Shown in pieces: positions 1 to 8,400 of a stretch of 64,000 nt of DNA. Under the pieces are notes generated by a model that ran no database searches, was not told the origin of the DNA, and worked only from the letters and a program-made list of their open reading frames with translations. Source of the stretch: JBOGOC01 sp050747525 (GTDB lineage: Bacteria; Acidobacteriota; Polarisedimenticolia; JACPZX01; DASXTC01); assembly GCA_050747525.1 (NCBI GenBank), contig JBOGOC010000097.1, forward strand, positions 62,001 to 126,000, written 5' to 3'. Both the position numbers and the translations under genes were made by a program. Numbering within the stretch: position 1 is the stretch's first letter; every line of letters starts with the position of its first letter.

Positions 1-738
1 TTCCCCGCCCGGCATCGTCTCCCCCGGCACTTCCATCAGCTCAGCGGCCTCGCAGTGATGCTGGAAGGCTCGTTCGATCTTGGGAGAGATGGCAGAACGG
101 TCGCGTGCCCGGCGGGTGTCGTCGTGATTGAGCCGGCCGGAGTCAGCCACACGAACCGGATGGAGGAGGGAGGAGCGCACGTGCTCGCCCTGCAGATCAA
201 TCCGGGGGACGGCGACCTGCGCGAGGCATCCGGCGGCGCCCTCGACCGCCCGTCTCATCACCGCGATTTGGCGATCCTGGCGTGCGCATGGCGGATCGCC
301 GCGGAGCTGAAGCGTCCTGACGCCGTCTCGAGTCTCGCCATCGAAGGGCTCGGCCTGGAGATGATCGCCGCGGCGTCCCGCCGTTGCACCCGCGATCCGG
401 CGAGGGGGAGCGCCCCGCGATGGCTCCAGACCGTCCGGGAGATGGTGCACGCCCGCTTCCTGGAGCCGCTCGGCGCAGGCGCGATCGCGCGCGAGGCGGG
501 CGTCCACCCGGTCCACCTCGCGCGCGTATTCAGGCGCCACACGGGCGTGTCGCTCGGGACCTACGTGCGGGGGCTCCGCCTCGAGCGGGCGGCCGCCCGC
601 CTTGCGGGTTCCGAGGATCCGATCTCCGACATCGCTTTCGAGTGCGGCTTCACGGATCAGGCCCACCTCACGCGCGCGTTCCGCAGTCGCACCGGCACGA
701 CCCCGCACAGGTACCGGCGGGCCGCCAGAGACGGCTAG
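1..738 (+). CDS. AraC-family transcriptional regulator (5' end outside window)
   Basis: The reading frame is open from base 1, so the start lies upstream and this is the C-terminal ~245 residues. The first part (to about residue 85) looks like the cupin-type effector domain of AraC regulators, with a PRHFHQ-type opening strand and a later PAGVSH motif. The last ~100 residues are the double helix-turn-helix: REAGVHPVHLARVFRRHTG is the first HTH and ISDIAFECGFTDQAHLTRAFR the second, both very typical. It should bind DNA in response to a small ligand that cannot be read from the sequence. It converges with the next gene across a strong hairpin at 756-787. An internal ATG at 55 would cut into the cupin fold and is not the true start. 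Confidence 0.9.
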   Translation, partial: FPARHRLPRHFHQLSGLAVMLEGSFDLGRDGRTVACPAGVVVIEPAGVSHTNRMEEGGAHVLALQINPGDGDLREASGGALDRPSHHRDLAILACAWRIAAELKRPDAVSSLAIEGLGLEMIAAASRRCTRDPARGSAPRWLQTVREMVHARFLEPLGAGAIAREAGVHPVHLARVFRRHTGVSLGTYVRGLRLERAAARLAGSEDPISDIAFECGFTDQAHLTRAFRSRTGTTPHRYRRAARDG

Positions 739-755
739 CGCTCCCGCTGTGGTCG

Positions 756-787
756 CGGCGGGCCGATCCCGGGAGGATCGGCCGCCG
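756..787. terminator. Hairpin between convergent genes, likely bidirectional terminator
   Basis: A perfect 9-bp inverted repeat (ggccgatcc / ggatcggcc at 761-769 and 775-783, loop of 5) extends by four more pairs across one bulged base. It lies 18 bases after the stop of the AraC gene and 17 bases before the stop of the convergent gene at 804. There is no T-run on either side, so termination efficiency is uncertain. Confidence 0.55.
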
Positions 788-803
788 TTGGACCCGTGGA
801 CCC

Positions 804-1442
804 TCAATAGACCTGGATGTTCCCCCCACCGATGAGGAAAGGACCGAATCTCGGGTTGGGAACGTTCGCGGAGTTGCAGAAGGCCTCGTTCGCCGCCTCA
901 TTGCCGAGGGCGACAATCGAGCTGATGTCGGAGTAGCCGTTGGCCCCCTCGCCGTTGTCGATTGAATTGAACCAGGCGTAGCGGCCGAGGAGCGACGGAT
1001 CGTTCGTGATATCGATCTGGCCGCCCCATTTCGCGCGATTCTGCAGCTGGGCCGGGATCTCGGGCATCCGCTCGAGGACCGCGGTGTCGTAGACCTTGAA
1101 GCAGGTCACGAAGCCTCCCAGACGGAAGACCTCGCCGTCTGCCTCCTGTTCGTACAGGAACCGGCCACTCACGGTTCCGTCGGGATCGCGCTGGGCAGTG
1201 AAGGTCACGCGGTTGAGGATGGGTGTCATCGTGCCGAAGATCCCGCCGTTGAAGTCGACGGGAATCGTGAAGTGGTAGCCGCCCGTCGCTCTCAATGCGT
1301 GCCCGCCGGGGGACGAGGCCGCGGCCGCCGCCACGCCGGCTTCCTCGGACGGCTCGCTCACCACGGAGGCGCTCAGCGTCATCACCCCGCCACAGAGGAC
1401 GATGGCGGCTCCCGCGGCGAGAATCGATCGTTTCACATGCAC
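804..1442 (-). CDS. Exported protein of unknown function
   Basis: About 212 residues. The start is taken as GTG at 1442 because an AGGAGA ribosome site lies eight bases upstream; a TTG at 1460 would place that site inside the gene. An N-terminal KR pair followed by a hydrophobic stretch ending near ASA is a signal peptide. The mature part is beta-rich (FTIPVDFNGG, VTFTAQRDPDGTVSGRFLYEQ, GGFVTCFKVYDTAVL) with one cysteine in the FVTCFKVY strand and one near the C-terminus. The 'DG.V.G.f.y......G.VtC..V....A' pattern recalls the small beta domains appended to secreted proteins of Acidobacteria-like genomes (post-COAP-1 type), but no function follows from this. It stands alone between convergent AraC and an amidohydrolase read in the same direction. 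Confidence 0.7.
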   Translation of the reverse strand: MHVKRSILAAGAAIVLCGGVMTLSASVVSEPSEEAGVAAAAASSPGGHALRATGGYHFTIPVDFNGGIFGTMTPILNRVTFTAQRDPDGTVSGRFLYEQEADGEVFRLGGFVTCFKVYDTAVLERMPEIPAQLQNRAKWGGQIDITNDPSLLGRYAWFNSIDNGEGANGYSDISSIVALGNEAANEAFCNSANVPNPRFGPFLIGGGNIQVY

Positions 1443-1567
1443 GGTTGGTCTCCTGTCCAACAGCGAGGCGGAGTTGCCTCGGCTGCATCGACAGGAGAGT
1501 GGAGCGAGGGGGAGGCCGTGTCTTGAACGGGAGGCAATATGCGTTGTACCGGAAGAACCTCAGGACG

Positions 1568-2878
1568 CTAGCGGCCTTTGACGATCTCCCCGGCCTTCAT
1601 CACGAAGCTCACGCTCTCGAGCGTGCGGATGTTCTCCAGCGGGTTGCCGGGGACGGCGACGATGTCGGCGGACTTTCCCACTTCCAGGCTGCCGATGTCC
1701 TCTTCCAGCCCCAGAAGCGCGGCCGCGTTCCCGGTCGCGGCGCGGATGGCGTCCATGGGAGCGAGGCCGAGGCCGACGAGCGCGGCGAATTCCCGAGCCG
1801 CATCTCCGTGGGGGAAGATCGTGTCCGAGCCGAAAGCCACCCGGACGCCCGCGGCAAAGGCCTTCCTGAGGTGCCGGTCGCGCTCCGCCTGGATGGCGCG
1901 GGCCTTGGCGATGCTCTCGGCTGGGAAACCCATCTTCTCGCCTGACTCGATGATGTAGCTCAAGACGTACAGCGTGGGCACCAGAGAAACTCCGCGCTCC
2001 TTGAACATCGCGATACCTTCGTCGTCGACGAGACTGCCATGCTCGATGGAGTCCACACCGGCCCGCAGAGAGACCTTGATTCCCGTAGAGCCGTGGGCGT
2101 GAACGGTGATCTTCTTTCCGTGGCGGTGCGTCTCCTCGACGGCCGCGGCGAGCTCCTCGTCGGTGAAGGTGGTGACGTTCGGGTCGTCGCCGGCGGACAT
2201 GACGCCACCGGTGACCATGAGCTTGATCCAGTCGGCGCCGTACTTCAGCTGCTCCCGGATCACCTTTCGCAGGGCGTCGGCGCCGTCCACGACACGTGTC
2301 GGCGTCGCGATGTCCAGATCGGCGGCGAGGTTGTTGAAGTCTCCGTGGCCTCCGGTGGCGGAGAGGGCGTGCGGGGCGACGATGAGCCGCGGCCCCAGGA
2401 ACTCGCCCCGCGCGATGGCCTTCTTCACGTCCACGATGGCGTAGAAGGCATCGGCCTCTCCCGGACAGCGAAGGGTGGTGAACCCGGCCCGCAGCATCGT
2501 CTGGGCGTTTCGGAGCGCGTCGAGGGCCCGGGCCGCGCTGGAGCGCGTCACGTCGAGCCCGGAGAGGGTCTTGGGGTTGATCGTCAGATGCGCGTGAAGA
2601 TCGATGAGCCCGGGAAGACACGTCGCCGAGCGGAGATCGATCTCCCGTGCCGTGGAGCTACCGCGGACTTCCGCTCCGATAGCCGCGATGCGCCCATCGC
2701 GGACGAGGATCCCGACGTCGGCCTTCGGCTGGTCCGTGATGCCGTCGATGAGGCGTCCGCACCGGAGCACGACGGCTTCGGGAGCGGCCATCGAGGTGGA
2801 AGCCCAGGCGAAAAGAGAAAGGACCGCGAAGATGCTCGCGGCCCTCTCGAGTGAGGATCTGTAGCGCCTCGTGGTCAT
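1568..2878 (-). CDS. Secreted metal-dependent amidohydrolase (imidazolonepropionase / Xaa-Pro dipeptidase-like)
   Basis: About 436 residues with an N-terminal signal peptide ending near STSMA-AP. Motifs of the amidohydrolase superfamily appear in order: HAHL after a GLIDL strand (metal ligands), a KLMVTGGVMS strand carrying the bridging lysine, VHAHGSTG, SIEHGS, and a FGSDTIFPHG segment with the catalytic aspartate, then the TGNAAALLG and GKSADIVAV segments closing the composite beta domain. This subgroup includes prolidase-like and Xaa-Arg dipeptidase-like enzymes, so hydrolysis of a peptide or cyclic amide outside the cytoplasm is the likely job. ATG at 2878 is chosen over the GTG at 2884 because GAGGTG lies just upstream. 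A second, divergent amidohydrolase follows upstream at 3170. Confidence 0.88.
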   Translation of the reverse strand: MTTRRYRSSLERAASIFAVLSLFAWASTSMAAPEAVVLRCGRLIDGITDQPKADVGILVRDGRIAAIGAEVRGSSTAREIDLRSATCLPGLIDLHAHLTINPKTLSGLDVTRSSAARALDALRNAQTMLRAGFTTLRCPGEADAFYAIVDVKKAIARGEFLGPRLIVAPHALSATGGHGDFNNLAADLDIATPTRVVDGADALRKVIREQLKYGADWIKLMVTGGVMSAGDDPNVTTFTDEELAAAVEETHRHGKKITVHAHGSTGIKVSLRAGVDSIEHGSLVDDEGIAMFKERGVSLVPTLYVLSYIIESGEKMGFPAESIAKARAIQAERDRHLRKAFAAGVRVAFGSDTIFPHGDAAREFAALVGLGLAPMDAIRAATGNAAALLGLEEDIGSLEVGKSADIVAVPGNPLENIRTLESVSFVMKAGEIVKGR

Positions 2879-3198
2879 GACCACCTCACGGGGAAGGGCG
2901 TCGAGTTTCGATCTTCACGTCCATGACCGGATCGGTCTGCCTGCATGGGATGGAGAAAGTACACGCTTGCGTCGTGAGGGGTCAAGATTTGCTTCCTGAG
3001 GTGCCACGCTGTCCAGGCGCCGAAGGTGCCCGCGCCGATCACGGCGACGTCGTAGCGCCGGGCCGTCGAGTCGCTCCCCGCGAGTCGCGTCAGGATCGGG
3101 ACCAGGGCCGTGCCCAGGGCGCCCGTGCAGGCGGTCCCGGCCACCGGCTCCCACTCGGCCGGCGCAGGGTCAGCTCTTCCCGGCCAATTGCTCTGCAA
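2875..3198 (-). pseudogene. Remnant of an FAD-dependent oxidoreductase (N-terminal Rossmann segment only)
   Basis: The frame encodes about 107 residues. Its middle reads RRYDVAVIGAGTFGAWTAWHLRK, a textbook FAD-binding GxGxxG Rossmann start as in secreted glycine/D-amino-acid oxidase-like proteins, preceded by an alanine/leucine-rich stretch like the usual export signal. Directly after the first beta-alpha unit the frame runs into unrelated sequence and stops, so more than 300 residues of the enzyme are missing. Its 5' end overlaps the 3' end of the amidohydrolase at 3170. It is best read as debris left by a deletion. Confidence 0.6.
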
Positions 3199-4531
3199 GT
3201 TTCAAGAGGGCGTCGAGATCCGATCTACGAAGCAGCCGTCCGCCGAACACCACCGCTGTGATCCGCCGCGTGTTGCGAATGTCGTCGAGCGGATTGGCGT
3301 CGAGCAGAATCAAGTCAGCAATCTTGCCGGCTGAGACGGACCCGAAATCATCGGGTCTCTTCATGATGACCGCCGGGTTCAGCGTGGCGGCCTGAAGCGC
3401 CTGCAGCGGCGTCAGCCCCGATTGCACCAGCTCGAGAAGCTCGTCGTGAAGCGTGAAGCCCGGTACGCGGCGGATGGAGGTGTCGGTCCCGGCCATTAAA
3501 GTCACGCCAACGCGGTTCATTTCCTTTACGACATCGTGGAGCACGGCAAAGGTCTGCTTCAGTTCCGCGAGCTCCTCTGGCGTGGGCGAAGTGGCAGACG
3601 TTTGGGGTGGCCGGCGCATCGACGCCGGGATGTAGCGCTCCAACTCGCCGAAAGAGAATGACGGGTCTGAGGACTCGATGATGGAACGGTAGGCAACCAG
3701 CGTAGGGGTCACAACACTGTGATTCCTGACGAATCGTGCAAACAGCCGGTCGGCCTGTTCTGTAAGGAAGCGTCGGACCGCTTGTGACAGTTGTTCGTCC
3801 TTGAGCGCTGCGGTGAAGGTGCCCTCAAACAGCGTTTCAGTATGCTCGAAGGTGTACTGGCCAGCGTCAGAGGCTTCCTCCGGCGTGACCGTCATGGGAA
3901 TGTGTCCAACAACGGTCATTTCAAGCTTCTTTGCCTCGTCAAGCAACGCAAGGTATGAGTCCTTCGGAATGCGGCGGTGGATCTTGATGAAATCAACACC
4001 TACGTGTTTGAGCATGCGAGCAGCAGCCCTCGCGCCGTCGGGTGAACCTGGAACGAGCTGCAGGGAATTGAAGCTTTGGCCGTTCAGGATGGGCCCCACA
4101 CGCATAATGCGCGGCCCAGCGAGGATCCCCTCGGCGATCTTCATCCGCCAGTCGTCGATCTCGCCAAGCCGTCCTCCCATATCACGCACGCCCGTCACCC
4201 CGGTCGCGAGAAACACTGGTAGCGCACTTGCCTTGGCAAGGCACAAGTGCACATGCATGTCCCACAGACCGGGGATTAGATATTTGCCGTGCCCGTCGAG
4301 TTCCTGGCGGCCGGTGCGCTTGGTACTGCTGGTCTTTTCCAATCCCGTGATGCGGCCGTCTCGTATCTCCACGGTCATGTCCGATTGCAGCGGCCCGCCA
4401 GTCGTGTCAACGACAGTGACATGCGTGATAGCCAAGGTTTCTGAAACACTCGGCTGAGGCGACTGGCCCGATAGACTGGCTGCCAGAAGAAGAGGAGCAA
4501 GGGCGTGGACTCTGGCGGCTGAGATCATCAT
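3170..4531 (-). CDS. Secreted amidohydrolase, second copy
   Basis: About 453 residues. The start is taken as the first of two ATG codons at 4526-4531, with CTCGAGGG just upstream and a good signal peptide (HALAPLLLAASLSGQS). The longer frame up to 4630 reads through a tRNA-Leu half and is not used. Amidohydrolase motifs in order: GLWDMHVHLCLA (metal HxH), DFIKIHRRIP (lysine strand), VVGHIPM, FEHTETLF (EHT), and MAGTDTSIRRVPG (catalytic Asp), then LNPAVIMKRPDDFGSVSAGKIADLILLDANPLDDI. It is a distant paralogue of the neighbour at 1568, differing in loop lengths, and like it should hydrolyse an amide or lactam in the periplasm; the substrate is unknown. The C-terminal codons overlap an oxidoreductase remnant. 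Confidence 0.88.
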   Translation of the reverse strand: MMISAARVHALAPLLLAASLSGQSPQPSVSETLAITHVTVVDTTGGPLQSDMTVEIRDGRITGLEKTSSTKRTGRQELDGHGKYLIPGLWDMHVHLCLAKASALPVFLATGVTGVRDMGGRLGEIDDWRMKIAEGILAGPRIMRVGPILNGQSFNSLQLVPGSPDGARAAARMLKHVGVDFIKIHRRIPKDSYLALLDEAKKLEMTVVGHIPMTVTPEEASDAGQYTFEHTETLFEGTFTAALKDEQLSQAVRRFLTEQADRLFARFVRNHSVVTPTLVAYRSIIESSDPSFSFGELERYIPASMRRPPQTSATSPTPEELAELKQTFAVLHDVVKEMNRVGVTLMAGTDTSIRRVPGFTLHDELLELVQSGLTPLQALQAATLNPAVIMKRPDDFGSVSAGKIADLILLDANPLDDIRNTRRITAVVFGGRLLRRSDLDALLKLAEQLAGKS

Positions 4532-4573
4532 GCCCTCGAGGCAGCGACTGACGCTTGGCCCAGCAGCTGATGT

Positions 4574-4629
4574 CTTAAGATCCGCTGAACCGAAGGGTTC
4601 GTGTGGGGTCGATCCCCACCCCGGCACCA
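4574..4629 (+). repeat. 3' half of a tRNA-Leu gene (half f, plus strand), putative attachment site
   Basis: The segment begins at the anticodon loop (CTTAAGA, anticodon TAA), continues through a variable arm (cgctgaaccgaagggttcg), a T arm (tgtggggtCGATccccac) and acceptor strand, and ends in CCCGGCACCA with an encoded CCA. No 5' half (acceptor strand, D arm) precedes it. It is the only one of six such halves in the window on the plus strand. Integrases that recombine at the anticodon loop of tRNA-Leu leave exactly this kind of displaced 3' half. Confidence 0.8.
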
Positions 4630-4713
4630 TCCTAGCGCGAACGGGGCCGTAAGGGCGCGTCAGGAAAGGAGGGGATTAGGTGCCATCGACCACAGGACGG
4701 CAGCGGCGCTCCA

Positions 4714-5213
4714 TCACTTCTCCTCAACCTTGAAGGAGTAGAACCCCCTGGGGGCGGTCCTGGGAAGCGACTCCTGCCTGCTGGAATGAGAGGGGGCCGA
4801 CAGAAAATACTCGATCGTCTGTCCGGACCGGACGCCCTCGATCGTCGCCACGAAGGCGTGCTCCGCGGCGGACGGCTTCAGCGGCGCTTCATTCCACCCC
4901 AGACTGCCCGCCACTCGCCAGGCCACTCGAAGCTGATCCTCGATCAGCCCGGCGCCGCTGTAGTCCCGGATGCGGGCATGGACCTCGTATCCGCTGGCGC
5001 TCCGGACGTCGGCCTCGACCCGCTTGTGGGTCATGTGCAGCATCTTCCGGTCCCAGATTCCCCTGGTCCGGCAATGGAAGGCATCGGTATAGCGCAAGTC
5101 GATCTTATGGCGGCACGCCAGGTCTCGAGGGCCTGCTCGTCTCCGGGAATGCCGAACAACGGCACGTAGATCTTCCGATTGACAATAACCGCGTTCGTGT
5201 AGTTCGCCAGATC
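4714..5213 (-). pseudogene. Degraded agmatine deiminase / peptidyl-arginine deiminase-like gene
   Basis: Two minus-strand frames carry consecutive pieces of one family. The upstream piece (about 5213 to 5110) reads NYTNAVIVNRKIYVPLFGIPGDEQAL, the conserved 'N.vnaliVNr.vyVPlyGi..D..Al' block. The downstream piece (5097 to 4714) reads DAFHCRTRGIWDRKMLHMTH, the block with the HC catalytic pair, then an ~80-residue C-terminal tail ending in KVEEK. Between them the frame changes and roughly 20 residues expected in the family are missing. Everything N-terminal of the NYTNA block is gone and replaced by a fragment of another gene on the opposite strand. It cannot make an active enzyme. Confidence 0.65.
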
Positions 5214-5366
5214 ATCGACACGAAGACGTCGGCTGTGACCATCGAGACCGAGGATGGCAGGACCATGACTCACAAGGTGGACGACAAGAACCTCGTGAAG
5301 AACCTCAAGGTCGGCGACCGCGTCGTGATCACCTACACGACCGCCGTCGCCATCAGCATCGAGTAG
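5214..5366 (+). pseudogene. 3' fragment of a small lysine-rich beta protein gene
   Basis: About 50 codons in one plus-strand frame end at TAG 5364-5366. The translation alternates charged and beta-branched residues (TSAVTIETEDGRTMTHKV, NLKVGDRVVITYTTAVAISIE). That pattern is typical of small secreted proteins in which a modified-copper or DUF-type beta fold ends in 'KVGDxVxxTYTeAlAisve'. No start codon or signal peptide precedes it. The 5' end abuts the truncated deiminase on the other strand at about 5213, so this is a chimeric junction of two broken genes. Confidence 0.45.
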
Positions 5367-5467
5367 AGCGCAGGCGCAGGGAGAGCGCCATGACGCGACG
5401 TGCCGCGCAGTTCGTCATGGCGTCTCCCGCCCTTTCGAGCCCCGGCGGGTCAACGCCCGCCGAATGG

Positions 5468-8400
5468 TCATGGGGCACGCTCGACGGTGACGATCAGGAC
5501 CAGCTCCGTCAGAACAGCCCTCGGAAGCTGCATGGTGGTCGTCACCTGCTGGTAGATGAGCTTCGCAGCTCTGACTTCCGCCACCGTCCACGGCTGCCCG
5601 GTCGCCGGATTGTTCGGGAACGTCTCTTCGCGGATCACGAAGCCGGCCGTGAGGTCCACGGTCGAGCCGTAGTGCTCCTGCCCACCAATCACCAGTCCGG
5701 CCTTGGCCTGCCAATCCGAGCCGGATCCCTTCTTGGCGACCCAGCGCACCTTCAGATTCTGCACACGGTCGCTGTCGTGCAGTTGATCAGCGGTCGTATA
5801 GACTTCCTTGGCACCGGCCGCCGCGAACTTGAGGTGAGTCGTGTTGCCATCGTGAGGATCCTCGTCCACGTTGAGGTAGTGAGCTCCGGATGGACTCGGG
5901 GAGCCTTGATTGGGCGAGGCGTCCGAATTCGGCAGCTCGGTCAGCGTTGCGATGACGGGCATCCGCTGTAGCGAAACCACCAGCACGATCTCCGTCAGTC
6001 TCGCCTTGGGAAGCTCCATGGGGGAGCTCACCTGCTGGTAGACCAGCTTCAGGCTCCTGACATCCTGGACCGTCCAGGGGCAGCCGGTGGCCGGGTTGTT
6101 CGGGAAGCTCTCCTCACGGACCGAATAGCCCCCGGTCATATCGACCGTCGGGCCGTAGTATTCCTGTGCTCCCAGGACCAGACCTGCCCTGGCCTCCCAT
6201 TCCCCGGAGCCTTTCTTGGCGGCCCATCGGACGCTGACGCCCGTGACCAGATCGGTGTCGAGGAGCTGATCCGCGATCGAGAAGACCTCTTTCGAGCCGC
6301 CCGATGCAAACGCGAGATGAGTCGTGTCACCGTCATGGGGATCGTCGTCCACGTTGAGGTAGTGGGCGCCGGCGGGTGTGGGGCTTCCGTGGTTCGGCCC
6401 GGCATCGCCGTTCGGCAGCTCGACGAGCGACGCTCCTATCGGCGTGCGTCGAGCGGAGGCCACCAGGACGATCTCGCTCAGCCTTGCCCTGGGAAGCTCC
6501 ATGGTGATCGACACCTGCTGATAGACGAGCTTCGCGGCCCGGACATCCTGGACGGTCCAGGGCTGGCCGGTCGCCGGATTGGTCGTGAAGACCTCCTCGC
6601 GAACCGAGTAGTCCTGTGTGAGCTCGACCGTCGGGCCGTAGTACTCCTGCCCGCCGACCACGAGACCGGCCTTGGCCGCCCAATCGTCGCCGGAGCCCTT
6701 CTTGGCCGCCCATCTCACCTTCACGCGCGTGATCACGTCGGTATCGTGGAGCTGGTCGGCGACCGTGAAGACCTCTTTCGAGCCGCCCGATGCAAACGCG
6801 AGATGAGTCGTGTCCCCATCATGGGGATCGTCGTCCACGTTGAGGTAGTGGGCGCCCGAGGGCGTGGGGCTTCCCTGGTTCGGCCCGGCGTCTGCGTTGG
6901 GCAGCTCGACCAGGTCGTAGACCACGGTCTGCGCCGACCCCGACAAGGGGATAGCCAGCTGTGGCGTGTCCGGGTCGTTTGACAGCAGCGAGAGTGCTCC
7001 GCTTCGGACACCGGTCAACTTCGGCGTGAAAACGACCTGCAAGGTGCAGCTACCGCCCATGGAGAGGCTCTGCCCCGTGCAGCCGTCAGCCGCCAGCATG
7101 AAGTCGCAGGGACTGACCCCTGCAATGGACACCGCACCGATGTTGAGAGGCGCATGCCCTTGATTCGTCACCAGGAAAGACTGGGCGGGAGAGGACTCAC
7201 CAACGGAGTACGCTCCGAAGTCGTAAGACGTCGGCTCCGCCCGGATGTCCGGATCGCAAGTTCCCGTCCCGAGATTGTCGACCGAGCCGTCGCAGTTGTC
7301 GTCGATTCCGTTGCAGACTTCAGTGGCGCCGTGGAAGATGGAGCCGTCGAGCGGGAGGCAGTCGAGGTCATCGGGCTCGCCGTCTGCGTCCTCGTCCGCA
7401 AGCTGCGCCTGGTACGCATGGATGGCTCCTTGCCCGTCCTGTACCCAGACCCAGCCGGCGGCCACTGCGGGTGAGCTGTAGAAACAGTTGAAGCTGGTCG
7501 GGTTCGCGGCGCAGGTGGATCCCAGATCGATCGATTCGATGGTCAGGCCCGTCGCATCATCGAGCGCCCTGAAGTTGCCGTCATTCGCCAGGCCGAAGAG
7601 GGAATGGAAGGCGTGGGCGAGCGAACCCTGCCAGCCTGGAGATGAGAGCGCTCGCTGCCAAAGGATTTTTCCGTCGCTGGCCCTCAGCGCATGGTAGCCA
7701 TTGCGAAGACGATTTTTGAGATTGGTGGAGCTGAAGTAGAGAGCGGTTCCGTCGTAGGCTGCCGTGGAGCTGATCCTTCCGAAGCCGGTGACCTGCCAGC
7801 TCACGCTGCCCGTGGAGGCGTCCAGCGCGTAGAACGATCCGGTGGATGTCGAGGACCTGTCCGTTCCCACGTAAACTTTGCCACTCACGGCAAGCGGCGC
7901 TGAAACCATCCAACCATCCAAGATCTGGGACCAAAGGATCTGGCCATCCTGCTCGGAAAGCGCGAAGAGCGTTGCCGAAGTGGTCCCGGCCAGCGAAATG
8001 GTCCCGACCAGGAGCCGCCCTTCGCTCGAGGCGGCGGCAACCACTCCGTCGATGGGTGGGGAGAGCCAGGCGATGGACCCATCGCTCGGGTTCAGAGCGA
8101 CGATCTGCGAGGGTGGGCCCTGCACCGCGATCACGTGGTCGCCGGATAGCAGCAACATGGTAGTGCCGGATGAGGTCCACAGAGTCGCTCCCGTCGTGGC
8201 ATCGAGGGCATGGAGCATAGCGGTCCCGAAACTGCTGAATGTGACGTAGACGACGCCGTTGCCTGCCACCGGCATCGCCGGCGTGGCCGCCGCCGGGTTC
8301 GCGTCCCCGAGCTGGCGCTCCCAGAGAAGCCCGCCGGTGAACGCGTTACGGGCGCGCACGTACCCGTCGGTCGTCGTGCTGAAGAGTCTCCCGCCTGCCA

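Noticed and set aside
3170..4630. Amidohydrolase start at 4630
   Set aside because: The first 33 codons are antisense to tRNA-Leu half f; a signal peptide and ribosome site support 4531.
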